From contig CAYRES010000002.1 of NCBI GenBank assembly GCA_964423425.1, positions 186,001 to 250,000 of the forward strand: a stretch of 64,000 nt of DNA, read 5' to 3'. The position numbers and the translations under genes are program-made. This DNA comes from CAYRES01 sp964423425. Lineage in GTDB: Bacteria; Actinomycetota; Thermoleophilia; RBG-16-64-13. Below the pieces are notes generated by a model that did not search any database, was not told the origin of the DNA, and saw only the letters and a list, made by a program, of their open reading frames with translations. Below are positions 16,414 through 24,124 of this stretch, one piece after another; the first letter of the stretch is position 1; each line of letters starts with the position of its first letter.

Positions 16414-16854
16414 ATGCGGTATGCCGTGGGCTGCGATCACGCAGGCCTCATCCTCAAGGAGCCACTTGTGGCCGAACTCAAGGCGCAAGGCGTCGAGGTC
16501 ATCGACCTCGGCACCAACAGCGTCGAGAGCACCGACTACCCGCTCTACGCGGCGGCGGTGGCCCGTGCCGTGCAGGCGGGTGAGGCCGATGCAGGCCTTC
16601 TTCTCTGCGGTACGGGAATAGGCATGTCGGTGGTAGCCAACAAGTTCAAAGGTATTCGCGCCGCTGCGGTGAGCGAGGGCTTCAGTGCCCGCATGGCCCG
16701 GGCACACAACGACGCGAACGTGCTGTGTCTGGGGAGCCGGGTAGTGGGGCCGGGTGCAGCGGTCGATGTCGTGCGGGCATGGCTCGCATCCACATACGAA
16801 GGTGGCCGTCACGACCGGCGGCTGAATCTGATCACGGAGGCGGAAGAGGAATGA
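16414..16854 (+). CDS. rpiB: Ribose 5-phosphate isomerase B
   Basis: RpiB interconverts ribose-5-phosphate and ribulose-5-phosphate in the pentose phosphate pathway. The family start MRYAVGCDHAG is followed by VIDLGTNSVESTDYP and the active-site block LLCGTGIGMSVVANK (catalytic Cys), then HNDANVLCLGSRVVG. ATG 16414 gives the usual N-terminus; an in-frame GTG at 16405 would add three residues and has AAGG 4 bases upstream. The 3' end overlaps glyA by 4 bases (ATGA), as in many Gram-positives where rpiB and glyA are coupled. Confidence 0.95.
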   Translation: MRYAVGCDHAGLILKEPLVAELKAQGVEVIDLGTNSVESTDYPLYAAAVARAVQAGEADAGLLLCGTGIGMSVVANKFKGIRAAAVSEGFSARMARAHNDANVLCLGSRVVGPGAAVDVVRAWLASTYEGGRHDRRLNLITEAEEE

Positions 16855-18212
16855 CGACGAACACGGGCGGAACGGCTGCTGCCGGAATGAGCGTGCATGC
16901 CGGTGCCGGCATCGAGCCGGGTGCCATGGCAGACACCACCGCCGGCCGAGGTTGCTTCGTGGACCTGCCGCTTGCCGACGCCGATCCCGTTGTCGCCTCT
17001 CTCATCGGCAAGGAGCTCTCCCGGCTCCGGCACAACATCGAGCTCATCGCGTCTGAGAACTTCACGCCGGTCGCGGTGCTCCAGGCGGTGGGCAGTGTTC
17101 TCACCAACAAGTACTCGGAGGGTTACCCTGCCGCCCGCTACTATGGGGGCTGCGAGGTGGTCGACGAAGTGGAGAGCTTGGCCATCGAGCGGGCGAAGGC
17201 CCTGTTCGGTGCCGAGCACGCCAACGTGCAGCCCCATTCGGGGTCCAACGCCAACGCTGCCGCCTATTATGCGGCCATCCTCCACGGTGACAGGGTGCTC
17301 TCCATGCGGCTCGACCATGGTGGCCATCTGACCCACGGCTTGAAGGTCAATTTCTCGGGGCGTCGATACGAGTTCTTCCATTATGGAGTAGACGAAGAGA
17401 GCGGCCTGCTCGATTACGACGCCGTGCTCGCGCTCGCAAAGGAGCATCATCCGAAACTGATAGTGGCCGGTGCGAGCGCCTATCCGCGCACCATCGATTT
17501 TGCGGCCTTTCGGGCGATCGCCGATGAAGTGGGGGCCGAACTCATGGTCGACATGGCCCATATCGCTGGACTCGTTGCCGCGGGGTTCCATCCCAGCCCC
17601 TTCGGCCATGCGCAGTGGGTCACTACCACCACGCACAAGACTCTGGCCGGCCCCCGCGGAGGCACGGTGTTCTGCGACGCAGACAAGGCCTCTCAGCTCG
17701 ACCGGGCGGTCTTCCCCGGCACGCAAGGGGGCCCGCTTCAGCACGTCATCGCCGGCAAGGCGGTGTGCTTCCTCTTGGCCGCCACGGAGATGTTCCGTGA
17801 GAAGCAGCGACAGACATTGGAGAACGCCCAAGTGCTCGCGGAAGGCCTCATGGAGGGCGGTGTCAAGCTGGTATCCGGCGGAACTGACAACCACCTCATG
17901 CTGGTCGATCTGAGCGGCAGCCACCTCACGGGTCTCGAGGCTGAGCAACTGCTCGACCGGGTGGGCATCACGGCCAACAAGAACGCCATTCCCGCCGATC
18001 CCCGGCCGCCGAAGGTGACTTCCGGGTTGCGTGTGGGCACTCCGGCCGTCACCACCCGCGGTTTCGGTCCCGAGGAGATACGCGAGGTGGCCGCGGTGAT
18101 TGTCGAGGTACTCACGACACCCGGCATATCGGATGCGGCCTTGGAGAAGCTTCGGGCCCGCACCCGCCGCCTCACCGACTCCTTCGCTCTCTACGCCACG
18201 CTCTCTGAGTAG
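16851..18212 (+). CDS. glyA: Serine hydroxymethyltransferase
   Basis: GlyA (453 residues) converts serine and tetrahydrofolate to glycine and methylene-THF, supplying one-carbon units. PLP-binding lysine lies in TTTTHKTLAGPRGG; other blocks are ELIASENFTPVAVLQA, YSEGYPAARYYGG, VQPHSGSNANAA and VDMAHIAGLVAAGFHPSP. The start is fixed by the ATGA overlap with rpiB. Compared with typical GlyA (about 415 residues) there is an N-terminal extension of about 35 residues rich in Ala/Gly/Thr with no targeting features; it could instead mean that ATG 16887 or 16926 is used. Confidence 0.96.
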   Translation: MTTNTGGTAAAGMSVHAGAGIEPGAMADTTAGRGCFVDLPLADADPVVASLIGKELSRLRHNIELIASENFTPVAVLQAVGSVLTNKYSEGYPAARYYGGCEVVDEVESLAIERAKALFGAEHANVQPHSGSNANAAAYYAAILHGDRVLSMRLDHGGHLTHGLKVNFSGRRYEFFHYGVDEESGLLDYDAVLALAKEHHPKLIVAGASAYPRTIDFAAFRAIADEVGAELMVDMAHIAGLVAAGFHPSPFGHAQWVTTTTHKTLAGPRGGTVFCDADKASQLDRAVFPGTQGGPLQHVIAGKAVCFLLAATEMFREKQRQTLENAQVLAEGLMEGGVKLVSGGTDNHLMLVDLSGSHLTGLEAEQLLDRVGITANKNAIPADPRPPKVTSGLRVGTPAVTTRGFGPEEIREVAAVIVEVLTTPGISDAALEKLRARTRRLTDSFALYATLSE

Positions 18213-18257
18213 GCGCGGCTCTTTCGCCAAGGAGAGGCCGAGCGGAAGGGGTGCACG

Positions 18258-18716
18258 ATGCGACCGAGCTGGCAGAGCTACTTCATGGAGATCGCCCGCG
18301 TGGTGGCCACTCGCTCCACCTGTCTCAGGCGCCATGTGGGCGCCGTGCTCGTGAAAGACAAGCTCATTCTGGCCACTGGTTACAACGGCGTACCGCGCGG
18401 CCTCACACACTGTGCCGAGCGCGGCTGCCTGCGTGACGATCTCGGCATTCCGTCCGGAGAGCGTCATGAGCTGTGCCGGGGTCTGCACGCGGAGCAGAAT
18501 GCCATCATCCAGGCGGCGTTTCACGGCATTGCGGTAGCCGGGGCCGAGGTGTACTGCACGCACCAACCCTGCGTCCTGTGCGCGAAGATGCTCGTCAATG
18601 CGGGCATCGACACCCTGCACTTCTCGGGCGAATACCCTGACCGGTTGGCCCGCGAGGTGTTTGCCGAGGCCGGCACCGAACTCATCCATGTGCCGGGGTC
18701 GCCGGGCGACGGATGA
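18258..18716 (+). CDS. Deoxycytidylate deaminase (dCMP deaminase, ComEB family)
   Basis: A zinc-dependent CDA-fold enzyme (152 residues) that deaminates dCMP to dUMP for thymidylate synthesis. Zinc ligands and catalytic Glu are in LHAEQNAI (His and Glu) and HQPCVLCAKML (two Cys). The block VGAVLVKDKLILATGYNG and the insert THCAERGCLRDDLG, which carries the extra Cys/His of the dCMP deaminase type, separate it from tRNA adenosine deaminases. ATG 18258 after GAAGGGGTGCACG. Downstream of glyA by 45 bases, so nucleotide and one-carbon functions are grouped. Confidence 0.93.
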   Translation: MRPSWQSYFMEIARVVATRSTCLRRHVGAVLVKDKLILATGYNGVPRGLTHCAERGCLRDDLGIPSGERHELCRGLHAEQNAIIQAAFHGIAVAGAEVYCTHQPCVLCAKMLVNAGIDTLHFSGEYPDRLAREVFAEAGTELIHVPGSPGDG

Positions 18717-19063
18717 CCGGGCTCCGCGCGGCCTTCCCCGGCGCATAGATAATTTGTTGGTCGGACAACCAAAAAGCTTCTTGCTAATGCCCTCGGATGG
18801 TGTCTATAATGGCGGCGGTTTGGGAGACGGTAGATGGCTCGGTTGCCTGCGTGCGGGCATCCGGTGCATAGGTCTTCCTCTTCCGTACTCTCGTCGGTAG
18901 CCTCATGAGGCCACGATGTCGTTCACGAGTTACAGGGCTCTCATGGTTGCTCGGCGGAAGCGGGTGCCCACTGCGGTGTGTGAACTGGTGTTCACTTCCG
19001 TTGTGTCTCTTCGCCGTCCGCAAGCCGGTCAACGAGAGTGACAGTAGTCCGCTAGCTCCGCGT
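18717..19063. other. Intergenic region upstream of the atp operon
   Basis: About 350 bases without a supported gene. It starts with an AT-rich patch (about 18745-18785, containing the imperfect inverted repeat TTGTTGGTCGGACAACCA) followed by the atp promoter at 18781-18810. The remaining 250 bases would be a long 5' leader for atpI. A frame open from ATG 18905 continues into atpI, but its first 53 residues (Cys/Arg/Trp-rich) look non-coding. Confidence 0.55.
18781..18810 (+). promoter_or_regulatory. Promoter of the ATP synthase operon
   Basis: TTGCTA (-35, 18781-18786), 18-base spacer, perfect TATAAT (-10, 18805-18810). It is the only good promoter match between the dCMP deaminase gene and atpI/atpB, implying a leader of about 250 bases before atpI. 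Confidence 0.72.
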
Positions 19064-19414
19064 ATGCGGTCCGATGCCGAGAGGGTAACGCTGCTCGTTA
19101 TCGCAATATCTGTGATGGTAGGTATCTTTCTGGCCGTTGCGTACCAGCTTGTCTCGCTGCGTTCGCAATCATGGCTGCTCGCAAGAGCCAAGAAGAACGC
19201 GCCTCTCTTGTCTCTGGCGGGGTTCTTCGTGCGCTTGACGGCACTCGGTCTGATTGTGTTGGGGCTGAGGTTCCTGACCAATCTCAATATGGTGGTGCTC
19301 ATCATTGCCTTCATCTCGGTGTATACGATACTGAGCGCAATCTCCTTGTACCGCTTGGCCAAGGGCAAGGGTAAGGGTGGTTCTTCCAAGGCCCCCACCC
19401 AGGTGCTTCTCTAG
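19064..19414 (+). CDS. ATP synthase subunit I-like small membrane protein
   Basis: A 116-residue hydrophobic protein immediately upstream of atpB, the position of atpI. Hydrophobic helices are at about residues 9-30, 50-68 and 72-92, and the C-terminus is basic (LAKGKGKGGSSK). AtpI helps c-ring assembly or Mg uptake and is poorly conserved, so the call rests mainly on position, size and topology. ATG 19064 (MRSDAERVTLLVI) is chosen because the residues before it look non-coding; no Shine-Dalgarno is visible. Followed 12 bases later by atpB. Confidence 0.65.
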   Translation: MRSDAERVTLLVIAISVMVGIFLAVAYQLVSLRSQSWLLARAKKNAPLLSLAGFFVRLTALGLIVLGLRFLTNLNMVVLIIAFISVYTILSAISLYRLAKGKGKGGSSKAPTQVLL

Positions 19415-19426
19415 AAGGAGAATCTC

Positions 19427-20218
19427 GTGTCTGCCGAAGCATCAGAGAACGTTGTTGGAGAAGTTCTCCACGAACTGAACGTACAGCCCATCATCAGCAT
19501 TCCCAAGCTGGGCCCGTTCGATTTCTCAATCACCAATGCTGTCGTCTATATGTGGGCTTCGGCGTTGGTTGTCCTTGTGATCTGGATGTTGATAGTCCGC
19601 AAGGCAAAAAAGGAACCCGGAAAGATGCAGACGGTGGGGGAGACCCTTCTGAACTTCGCCACAGGTCACCTTACCGGGCAATTCGGCCCCAAGGGCAAGA
19701 AGTACTACTACATTGTGCTCACCGTGTTCTGCTACGTGTTCATCACGAACATCATTGGTCTCATACCCAAGCCAATAGCGCTGAAGCCATATACACCCAC
19801 TGCGAACATCAACGTGACATTCGGCATGGCGTTTGTCGTATTCCTGGTGGTTCAGTTCCAAGGGTTCAAGCGCCACAAGATGGGCTACATTCGTTCCTGG
19901 CTTACGCCTCCCGGTGTGCCGAAAGCACTGGCCATTCCCCTGAACGCCGTATTCTTCGTCGTTCACCTCATGGGAGAGTTCTTCAAGCCCCTCTCTCTCG
20001 CCATTCGACTTTTCGGCAATACTATCGCCGGCCACCTGGTCATACTGGTGATGCTGGGGCTTGTCCTACAATTCCAGAGTTTGCTCGTCGCCGTGCCACC
20101 GCTGCTCTTCGTGGTGGTGATGAACCTCTTCGAGATATTCGTGGCGTTCATCCAAGCCTACATCTTCGCCCTGCTGTCGGTCATTTACATCGAACAGTCA
20201 ATTTACGCCGGTCACTAG
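19427..20218 (+). CDS. atpB: F0F1 ATP synthase subunit a
   Basis: Subunit a (263 residues) is the membrane stator half-channel that carries protons to the c-ring. The essential arginine is in LSLAIRLFGNTIAGHLV; the C-terminal helix has LFEIFVAFIQAYIFALLS. About five to six transmembrane helices are visible. It starts with GTG 19427 after AGAAGGAGAA. It shows the N-terminal VQPIISIPKLGPFDFSITN typical of actinobacterial and firmicute a subunits. Second gene of the complete atp operon. Confidence 0.96.
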   Translation: MSAEASENVVGEVLHELNVQPIISIPKLGPFDFSITNAVVYMWASALVVLVIWMLIVRKAKKEPGKMQTVGETLLNFATGHLTGQFGPKGKKYYYIVLTVFCYVFITNIIGLIPKPIALKPYTPTANINVTFGMAFVVFLVVQFQGFKRHKMGYIRSWLTPPGVPKALAIPLNAVFFVVHLMGEFFKPLSLAIRLFGNTIAGHLVILVMLGLVLQFQSLLVAVPPLLFVVVMNLFEIFVAFIQAYIFALLSVIYIEQSIYAGH

Positions 20219-20239
20219 CCAACGGAAGGAGACTCACTC

Positions 20240-20467
20240 ATGGATGCCGAAACCGCTTCTAAGCTTGCCGCCGGTCTTGGGATCGGGCTTGCCACCTTGG
20301 GCCCCGGACTCGGTATCGGACTCATGACAGGCCGGGCAACCGAGGCCATAGCCCGCCAACCCGAAGCATCGGGTGACATCCGGACCACGATGATCATCGG
20401 TGTGGCTCTGGCGGAGGCGCTCTGTCTATACGCGTTCGTTATCGCCATTCTTCTGGCTATTGCCTAG
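20240..20467 (+). CDS. atpE: F0F1 ATP synthase subunit c
   Basis: Subunit c, a 75-residue hairpin of two membrane helices that forms the rotor ring. The loop ARQPEASGDI is conserved and the ion-carrying carboxylate is Glu59 (GVALAEALCLYAF). The helix-1 position that is Gln in Na+ types is Ile26 (GLGIGLMTG) and the residue after Glu59 is Ala rather than Ser/Thr, so a proton-coupled ring is inferred. ATG 20240 after ACGGAAGGAG. A very stable hairpin follows between this gene and atpF. Confidence 0.96.
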   Translation: MDAETASKLAAGLGIGLATLGPGLGIGLMTGRATEAIARQPEASGDIRTTMIIGVALAEALCLYAFVIAILLAIA

Positions 20468-20482
20468 AGTCGCTGAATGTCG

Positions 20483-20512
20483 GCCGGTCGGGGCCGTGCG
20501 GCCCCGACCGGC
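20483..20512 (+). other. Stable intercistronic hairpin between atpE and atpF
   Basis: A perfect 13-bp GC stem (arms 20483-20495 and 20500-20512, GCCGGTCGGGGCC) closed by a GTGC loop. No T-run follows and the operon continues, so it is unlikely to be a full terminator; it may stabilise atpE mRNA or partially attenuate transcription to favour c-subunit output. Confidence 0.7.
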
Positions 20513-20541
20513 GCCAAACTCGAGGAGAATCTGAGTCCGGT

Positions 20542-21048
20542 ATGAAGATCTTTGAAGTAGATCCGGGACTATTCATTTGGTCTGCGCTCACATTCGTGGT
20601 CCTTATCCTCATCCTTTGGAAGCTGGCGTACAAGCCTCTCATGTCCATCCAAGAGAGGCGTCAGGCCGAGATTCACGAAGCTATCGAGGGCGCCGAGAGG
20701 GTCAAGGAAGAGGCTCGTGTGCTTCTGGGGGAGTACCGCCAGCAACTGAGCGACGCCAGGCAGGAGTCGGAGGAGATCCTCGAGCGGTCTCGCAAAGTGG
20801 CCGAAGCCGCGCGGGCGGAGATCATCGATGAGGCTCGGGTGCAGGCTGAACGCATGCTCGAGAAAGCCCGTGAGCAGATTGAGCGTGATGCTCGGCAGGC
20901 TCTCACTGAGATCAGGGAAGAGGTGGCCGATCTCACCTTGGCGGCCGCAGAGAAGGTCACCAGCAAGAAGCTGACGGACGAGGATGACCTCCGTCTCATC
21001 AGAGAGGCTCTTGCCGACATCGAGATGATGAACGTCAACAAGAACTGA
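20542..21048 (+). CDS. atpF: F0F1 ATP synthase subunit b
   Basis: Subunit b (168 residues), the peripheral stalk. A single N-terminal membrane helix (LFIWSALTFVVLILILWKL, residues 10-28) is followed by KPLMSIQERRQAEIHEAI and a long charged coiled coil to the C-terminus. GAGGAGAA lies 10 bases before ATG 20542. Only one b-type gene is present, so a b homodimer is expected. Confidence 0.95.
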   Translation: MKIFEVDPGLFIWSALTFVVLILILWKLAYKPLMSIQERRQAEIHEAIEGAERVKEEARVLLGEYRQQLSDARQESEEILERSRKVAEAARAEIIDEARVQAERMLEKAREQIERDARQALTEIREEVADLTLAAAEKVTSKKLTDEDDLRLIREALADIEMMNVNKN

Positions 21049-21061
21049 GGAAGAGGATCGG

Positions 21062-21616
21062 GTGAGTGACGGCATAATCGCCAGAGTCTACGCTGAGGCC
21101 CTCTTTGGGGCTGCCTCCGAGGAGGACAAGATCGAGGCGGTGGGCCGCGACCTTGGTGAGTTTGCCGCGGCTGTGCAGGAAAGTGAGGACCTGAGGGCGC
21201 TGCTGTTCGACAAGGGTGTGAGCCCCGACGACAAGAAACGGCTGCTGCTCACGCTCACCGAAGGTGGCGATCCGTTGGTGCGCAACTTCCTGCAACTGCT
21301 GGTCGACAAGCAGCGAGAGGAGATACTTCTCGAGGCTCAAGGTCTCTTTGTGAAGATGGTCGAGGCGGCTGAGGGCGTTGTGAGGGTCGAGCTGATCACC
21401 GCCCGGCCGGTGGCGAATGAGGTAAGAGAGGAGATCGAGCGAGCGCTCGGTTCTGCTCTCGAGAAGTCCGTTGAGCTGTCTCTGAAGGTCGACGAGAGCA
21501 TTCTCGGCGGAGTGAGGCTCCGCATCGGCGACAAGATTGCGGACGCCAGTCTCAGGCATCGCCTGGATCTGCTGCGCGCCCGCCTGGTAAGCCCTGTGGC
21601 AACGTTGGAGGGTTGA
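21062..21616 (+). CDS. atpH: F0F1 ATP synthase subunit delta
   Basis: Delta (184 residues) joins the peripheral stalk to the top of F1. N-terminal helical part IARVYAEALFGAA and C-terminal ELITARPV and LKVDESILGGVRLRIGDKIAD are typical. GTG start at 21062 after AGGAAGAGGATCGG. Ends 1 base before the atpA start codon. Confidence 0.94.
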   Translation: MSDGIIARVYAEALFGAASEEDKIEAVGRDLGEFAAAVQESEDLRALLFDKGVSPDDKKRLLLTLTEGGDPLVRNFLQLLVDKQREEILLEAQGLFVKMVEAAEGVVRVELITARPVANEVREEIERALGSALEKSVELSLKVDESILGGVRLRIGDKIADASLRHRLDLLRARLVSPVATLEG

Positions 21617-21617
21617 G

Positions 21618-23156
21618 TTGAAACTGCGTCCGGAGGAGATAACCGCCGTTCTCAAGTCCCAGATCAAGGACTATGAGGCCGAGGTCGACGTCCAGGAAAT
21701 CGGTACGGTTCTACAGGTGGGCGATGGCATCGCGCGTATCCATGGTCTGGAGAATGCCGTCGCAGCCGAGATGGTCGAATTGCCCCACGGGGTCATGGGC
21801 CTCGTGCTCAACCTCGAGGAAGACAGTGTGGGCGTCGTACTCCTGGGTGAAGATACTCTGATCAAGGAAGGTGACTTGGTCAAGCGCACCGGGCGCGTCA
21901 TCCAGGTTCCCGTGGGGGAAGCCCTTGTCGGCCGGGTCGTTGATCCGCTGGGTGTGCCGCTCGACGAGAAGGGTCCCATCGAGACCACCGAATTCCGGCC
22001 GGTCGAATTCAAAGCGCCGGGAGTCATTCGCCGTCAGACGGTGAATGAGCCCCTGCAGACGGGCATCAAGGCCATCGACTCCATGATTCCCATCGGCCGT
22101 GGCCAGCGTGAGCTCATCATCGGCGACCGCGGCACGGGCAAGACGGCCATTGCGGTCGACACCATCATCAATCAGAAGGGCCAAGACGTCATCTGCGTCT
22201 ACGTGGCCATCGGCCAGAAGGCCTCCACTGTGGCGAGTGTGGTCTCAAAGCTCGAGGAATTCGGGGCTATGGACTACACCATCGTCATCATGGCCTCCGC
22301 GTCCGCCTCGGCCCCTCTGCGTTACATCGCTCCTTATGCCGGGGCTGCCATGGCCGAGTACTTCACCTACAGCGGTCGTCACGCTCTTTGTGTATACGAC
22401 GACCTCACCAAGCAGGCAGATGCCTATCGGCAGATGTCATTGCTTCTGCGCCGCCCGCCGGGGCGCGAAGCCTTTCCCGGCGATGTGTTCTACCTGCACA
22501 GCAGGCTGCTCGAGCGGGCGTGCAAACTGCGTGATCAGGAAGGTGGGGGTTCGCTCACGGCGCTGCCCATCATCGAGACCAAAGCGGGTGATGTGTCCGC
22601 GTACATCCCCACAAATGTGATCTCCATCACCGACGGGCAGATGTTCTTGGAGACCAACCTCTTCCTGTCGGGCATCAGGCCGGCCATCAATGTGGGTATC
22701 TCCGTCTCCCGTGTGGGGGGCACCGCGCAGATCAAGGCTATGAAGAAGGTGGCGGGATCGTTGCGCCTCGATCTCTCACAGTACCGTGAACTCGAGGCCT
22801 TCGCCAAGTTCGGCTCGGAGCTCGACCCCGAGACCCAGAAAACCCTCGCCCGCGGGGAGCGGCTGGTCGCCACGCTCAATCAACCCCAGTATCAGCCGTG
22901 GCCGGTGCAGGACGAGGTGATGATCATCTTCGCCGCTACCCAGGGCTACCTCGATGATGTCGAGGTGGGGAAGGTGGCCGAGTTCAACCATGGCCTCCTC
23001 GATTTCCTCAATAGTCAGTACCGGAGCATCGGAGAGACCATTGCACAGACGAAAGACCTGACCGACGATATCGTGGACCAACTCCACGAAGCCATCCAGC
23101 GTTTCAAATCCGACTACATGGTGGCGGCCGATGACCTCGGCACGGCCGAGTTCTAA
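21618..23156 (+). CDS. atpA: F0F1 ATP synthase subunit alpha
   Basis: Alpha (512 residues), the regulatory nucleotide-binding subunit of F1. The P-loop is GDRGTGKTA, and the family signature and arginine finger lie in SISRVGG-type ISVSRVGGTAQIKAMK. The N-terminus KLRPEEITAVLKSQIKDYE binds delta. The start is a rare TTG at 21618, with GGAGGG ending 5 bases upstream, placed directly after the atpH stop, so the start is well supported. Confidence 0.97.
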   Translation: MKLRPEEITAVLKSQIKDYEAEVDVQEIGTVLQVGDGIARIHGLENAVAAEMVELPHGVMGLVLNLEEDSVGVVLLGEDTLIKEGDLVKRTGRVIQVPVGEALVGRVVDPLGVPLDEKGPIETTEFRPVEFKAPGVIRRQTVNEPLQTGIKAIDSMIPIGRGQRELIIGDRGTGKTAIAVDTIINQKGQDVICVYVAIGQKASTVASVVSKLEEFGAMDYTIVIMASASASAPLRYIAPYAGAAMAEYFTYSGRHALCVYDDLTKQADAYRQMSLLLRRPPGREAFPGDVFYLHSRLLERACKLRDQEGGGSLTALPIIETKAGDVSAYIPTNVISITDGQMFLETNLFLSGIRPAINVGISVSRVGGTAQIKAMKKVAGSLRLDLSQYRELEAFAKFGSELDPETQKTLARGERLVATLNQPQYQPWPVQDEVMIIFAATQGYLDDVEVGKVAEFNHGLLDFLNSQYRSIGETIAQTKDLTDDIVDQLHEAIQRFKSDYMVAADDLGTAEF

Positions 23157-23176
23157 GCAGGAGACGGGGCACTTCT

Positions 23177-24064
23177 ATGGCGAGCGGGAAAGACCTCAAG
23201 CGGAGGATCACCTCCGTCCAGAACACCCGTAAGATCACCAAAGCCATGGAAATGGTGGCGGCGGCCAGGCTCAGGCGCTCCCAGCAGCGTATCGAGTCGG
23301 CCCGCCCCTATGCGAACTGGATGATGGAATTCATTGCCGGGCTCGTGCGCTATGCGCCGACGGGTCCCACCGGGCTCCCCCTTCTCGACGTACACCGGGA
23401 GACAAAGCGAGTGGGTTTGGTGGCCCTCACCGGTGACCGTGGACTGTGCGGGGCCTTCAACTCCAACATTGTGCGGCGTAGCCTCGAGCTGATGCAGCAG
23501 TACGAGTCGCTCGGCATCGAGGTCGACCTGCATGTGGTGGGGCGCCGCGGAGTGGGCACATTCAATTTCCAGGGCCATGAGCTGACCGGGGAGTACACAG
23601 GCATCACCGACCGCCCGCGTTTCCTCAATGCACAGACGCTGGCGAACCGTCTCATCGAAGACTACGCAGAACACAGGATTGACTTGGTGCACTTGGTATA
23701 CAACCAGTTCAAGTCCGCCATAGAGCAGGTGGTGTTCGACCAGGTGATCCTGCCCATTCAGGAAGAGGTTGTCACCAGTTATGCGGCGGAGGTGGTGGCT
23801 CCCCATATGGAGTTCATCTTCGAACCCTCGCCCATGGTCATTCTGAACGATCTGTTGCCCACCTATGTCGAGATGGCCATCTTCCGAGCGCTTCTGGAGA
23901 GCAGCGCGAGTGAGCATGGGGCGCGGATGACGGCCATGCGCAATGCCTCTGATGCCGCCCTTGAGATGATCGATGAGCTCACCCTGGCCATGAACAGAGC
24001 CAGGCAGGCCTCGATCACGGGCGAGATTCTGGAAGTTGTCGCCGGTGCAGACGCGCTGGCGTAG
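23177..24064 (+). CDS. atpG: F0F1 ATP synthase subunit gamma
   Basis: Gamma (295 residues), the central rotor shaft. N-terminal DLKRRITSVQNTRKITKAMEMVAAARLRRSQ and C-terminal ARMTAMRNASDAALEMIDELTLAMNRARQASIT are hallmark coiled-coil segments; the middle has LTGDRGLCGAFNSN. ATG 23177, preceded by CAGGAGACGGGG. No redox-regulatory Cys loop of the chloroplast type is seen. Confidence 0.96.
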   Translation: MASGKDLKRRITSVQNTRKITKAMEMVAAARLRRSQQRIESARPYANWMMEFIAGLVRYAPTGPTGLPLLDVHRETKRVGLVALTGDRGLCGAFNSNIVRRSLELMQQYESLGIEVDLHVVGRRGVGTFNFQGHELTGEYTGITDRPRFLNAQTLANRLIEDYAEHRIDLVHLVYNQFKSAIEQVVFDQVILPIQEEVVTSYAAEVVAPHMEFIFEPSPMVILNDLLPTYVEMAIFRALLESSASEHGARMTAMRNASDAALEMIDELTLAMNRARQASITGEILEVVAGADALA

Positions 24065-24124
24065 TCGATACACATGTCGTGGGAAGCCTGCGCCTGCCGG
24101 GCGTGAGGGAGGAATTCGAGACAG

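Noticed and set aside
16809..18746. A 645-codon open frame on the minus strand across rpiB, glyA and the dCMP deaminase gene
   Set aside because: It is antisense to clear core genes and has His/Gly/Arg-rich composition typical of antisense frames in high-GC DNA.
18905..19063. A 53-residue N-terminal extension of the AtpI-like protein from ATG 18905
   Set aside because: It is rich in Cys, Arg and Trp with no membrane pattern and lies in the presumed leader of the atp operon.
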